From the NCBI GenBank assembly GCA_013396635.1, contig WBMW01001608.1:131333-195332 (forward strand): DNA of 64,000 bases. Reading direction: 5' to 3'. Positions 61,294 to 64,000 of this stretch are shown piece after piece; position 1 is the stretch's first letter; every line of letters begins with the position of its first letter. Origin of the DNA: Penelope pileata. Its lineage: Eukaryota; Chordata; Aves; Galliformes; Cracidae. The position numbers and the translations under genes were made by a program. The notes under the pieces are model-generated. The model was not told the origin of the DNA. It saw only the letters and a program-made list of their open reading frames with translations, and made no database searches.

Positions 61294-64000
61294 GTACTTA
61301 GCATAACATGTAATAAATAATAAAGCACTATAGGCAACACTGATGTGAGATTTGAGATTTCTACAGACTGCAGCAAGTAGTATCCGCGGAGTGAATCTGC
61401 CAAAAATGCAAATTCATTTGACCACTTCATGATCTTTATAAATATGCCTGATTCATTTTGAACGTAGTCTTACAACGTTTCCCATGGGGATTTGTGAAAG
61501 GCTGTTTACACCACACTAAAATTGTCTCACAGCAAACTGGATTTTAACTGGTTTTTGTCTTCAGTCTTTGAACTGCTTTGATGTAACTACTTTTTTCAAG
61601 CACATGTGTTCAAGATGTTAAAAGGCTCTCTACTTACTGCTGTCAAAAGTACTATTGAATCTGAATGCTTGTTAGATAACCTGCAGTAGTTTTAAATGCT
61701 AATTCATAAAATGAGACAGTCTTTGGCATGCTATATGAGAGGGAAATAAAGAATAAAGCTCTTTGGATGATGTGTTGTTGTTGCAAACAACCAAAGGAAA
61801 ATCAGCCATTTATTAGTTCTAATCAAAATATACCTAAACAAAAATGAAGTCTCAATTTACACGCTGCTAAATATTGAATCAATGCCTTCCCGAAGCCTTA
61901 GTCATATTGTTGTTTTTTGTCATTCTTTTTGTCATTCCTTTGTGAAATTACCGCGAGGGAGCAGCTCATTTTTCTATGCAGTATGGAGTCCAGCGGTGCT
62001 GTGGTGTGAACTTCTCATTTATTGTTACCTTTAAGATTTTAAATTGAATTTTCCTGTGGTGCAGTGGAGACAGAATTTTAGTGTACAACTAAATGATGCA
62101 AATTGTGGTAGGGAGAGCAAAAGGGAAGTTAGGGAAGTCAAGTTATTTTTATAGAGATTTTATTTCTCTTGCTCAGAATATTGGAGTCTTTGCCTCTGAA
62201 AGACTTCAGTTAATCTATAGAAGACTTTTGTCTCTCTCTGTTTTTCCAGTGGATGTACTAGCAGGCTGTTTTCCCATCACTGTTTTTCCCCTATGGTTAG
62301 ATTGTTTTCAGTGATGTGGCTCCAATATAGGAAGTTTTCAAGTGGAAATAATCAAAATTATCTTCACTGGTTGCAAACCATTCCAGTGATATGTCTGCAA
62401 AGTTATCTTGTTCGTACCCACTATGAAAGCGCATGAGCTTTTGCAATGCTAGCTCGTGGAAGCTGCAGGTAATTTGGGATTTTCTCTGTTTTGGTCTTAC
62501 TTGACAGTGATGGAAGGCCAGTAAATTGTATAGAGATGGAATATTTCTTTTCTAGTTAGGCACAGGGTTTCGTGTAGCAACTTGTGTGTATATGTAGATG
62601 ATGCAGTTATAAAGCGGGAAAACAGTTTTTGAAAGAAATACTTTGTTACTGAAGTTGTCATGCTATTGGAGAATTGTCAATAATCACTACTTTAAAAAGC
62701 TTTTTTAAAAACAATACTATTTTTTTGTATCATAATTTTAACGGACAAAACCCACCTTGCCTAATAACCGTACTTGAAGATAGCATCTGAGATTACCAGA
62801 ACCCCATATTTGATTTGAGACTGTTTGTGTTATTTTGCACTTCTTTTTTTTTTTTTTAAGAATATATTTATAGAAATGAGATCTTTTTTCTTTTGTTTAA
62901 AGCATGCTTAATATTTTTGTCATCTATTTATTTTCACCAGTAGTGAAGTGATTGGTTTGCTTAGGAGTTTAAATAGTTTCTACTTCTATTTCTTTTTTTT
63001 TTTTTTCTGTAGTCTACATTTCTTTAAAGACTAAGTCACATTAAGATTAAAATACAATTATTTAGTCTTAACTTTTGGGAAAATAAATGGTTTGTCAAGA
63101 GCCCATCATTCAGTCTAAACCTTCCCATTTCCCCTCTGGGAGCTTGATGGAAGATGTGGTAGTCTAACAATGTCCTTTTCAGATGGCTAAATTGATACAA
63201 ATGTTTCCTATATTTTCCTAACTGATAATTAATTGTATATTGCTCCTATGCAGACTGATTTAAGTGCCTGTTTTATTAGACATATTCAACTTTGTGAATT
63301 GCCCACAGTGCTGTGCTGCTGTAACAGAGGTGAGAAGTAAGAGCAAGACTCAAGGTGGAGGGCAGTGTGTCCTTAGAGAATTTGTCAAAACAATGGCTTT
63401 AGACTCTTGTAAGAGAAGACTGGTGGTCTCTCCTCTTATGTACTTTCATGGGCATAGATAACGCCATATGAAGCGCTTCATCACAAATGCAAACTAATAA
63501 CTTACGGTACGGTGTCATTGCATTAACACTGTTGTGGATATAATTTATTAACCACAGAAAAATCACTCAAAGTGGAAACAAGATTAGTTATCATTTTCTG
63601 TCACTGTCATTAGCAGTACTCTGTTTTGTGTAGGTACGAAAGGATTTGTTGGAGAGTATGTAAGCTGCTGTACGCAATGTGTGGCATCTCTGAAGCCCAG
63701 TTTAAGCATGAAAGATGGAGAATCATCATCATCGCTTAGAATTTACCTCTCACTCAGAATTCATCTTTTTTTCTTTATTAATCTTGCATTTTTATATCAG
63801 AAAATTGCTCTTATTTATGTAGAATACTGATAGTCTATGAACTGCAAAAATACCAGGCAAACTGTTTTTTTAGTGCAAACATGTTTAATGGCTTGAAAAT
63901 ATATCAACAAAGAAACTTTGAGATCCAATTTGCCTTAATTACAGCATCTTCTACTTGAATGAGGTATTTTTTGTTTTTCCTTTTTTTCTCCTTTTTTTTT
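61294..64000 (+). other. SATB1: SATB1 intron 5 (5' part)
   Basis: AT-rich intron sequence running to the window edge. The next SATB1 exon (expected to continue SMISSIVN) was not found. The open frames here are short and unrelated to SATB1. T-runs occur at about 62842-62860 and 62993-63006. The window ends in a pyrimidine-rich stretch, which could be an acceptor tract, but no AG/exon is visible. Confidence 0.85.

Noticed and set aside
1..64000. CRISPR arrays, operons, prokaryotic ribosome sites, tRNA/rRNA genes
   Set aside because: None seen. The window is vertebrate nuclear DNA with spliced exons and LINE elements, so these feature types are not expected or supported.
62990..64000. Search for the next SATB1 exon before the window end
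   Set aside because: No sequence coding for the expected continuation after Gln213 was found. The T-rich stretch at the edge has no AG followed by SATB1 text.

Overview
The window looks like bird genomic DNA. Two things point there: CR1-type LINE fragments with the avian 3' end (short ATTCTGTG-type repeats, or CATAGAATC in reverse), and coding exons that read as the vertebrate chromatin organiser SATB1 with almost no change. The window is AT-rich, repeat-poor and intron/desert-like. I see no prokaryotic genes, tRNA, rRNA or CRISPR array.

The only protein-coding gene I can support is the 5' part of SATB1, on the + strand in the last 14 kb. A GC-rich promoter region with a 58-base gap (about 50.18-51.11 kb) leads into a long, U-rich 5' leader whose first exon probably ends at the GTGAGT donor after 52484. 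Coding begins in the next exon (ATG at 55348). Four coding exons are visible: 55348-55558, 59353-59529, 60316-60442 and 61170-61293. They encode residues 1-213: the N-terminal segment with the nuclear localisation signal, the whole ubiquitin-like tetramerisation domain (ULD) and the start of the CUT-like domain. The reading frame closes perfectly across all three coding-exon junctions. The remaining exons (rest of CUT-like, CUT1, CUT2, homeodomain) lie beyond the right edge.

Upstream of SATB1 there are about 50 kb without a convincing coding exon. Positions 1 to about 2450 are a degraded minus-strand CR1, split by a second CR1 in the opposite orientation. Further CR1 pieces lie at 15835-16175 and 49921-49975. 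A second GC/CpG-rich island with a 320-base gap lies at about 33.87-35.13 kb. It is the best candidate for a distal alternative SATB1 promoter or an antisense/lncRNA promoter. Several GC-intermediate blocks (11.3-12.1, 17.4-18.75, 36.4-36.9, 39.3-40.0 and 47.05-47.9 kb) have no explanation that I can give.

The most interesting signal is in the SATB1 leader. An ATG at 52464, 21 bases before the donor, reads through the predicted splice into the coding exon and stops at 55400, overlapping the SATB1 start out of frame. Two more upstream ORFs form a TAATG stop/start overlap at 50960-51138. Together with several strong splice-site-like signals, this suggests a 5' leader built for translational and splicing control. 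Splice sites, upstream ORFs and coordinates were read directly from the sequence. Domain roles and modified residues come from the SATB1 literature. Promoter and enhancer calls are inference.
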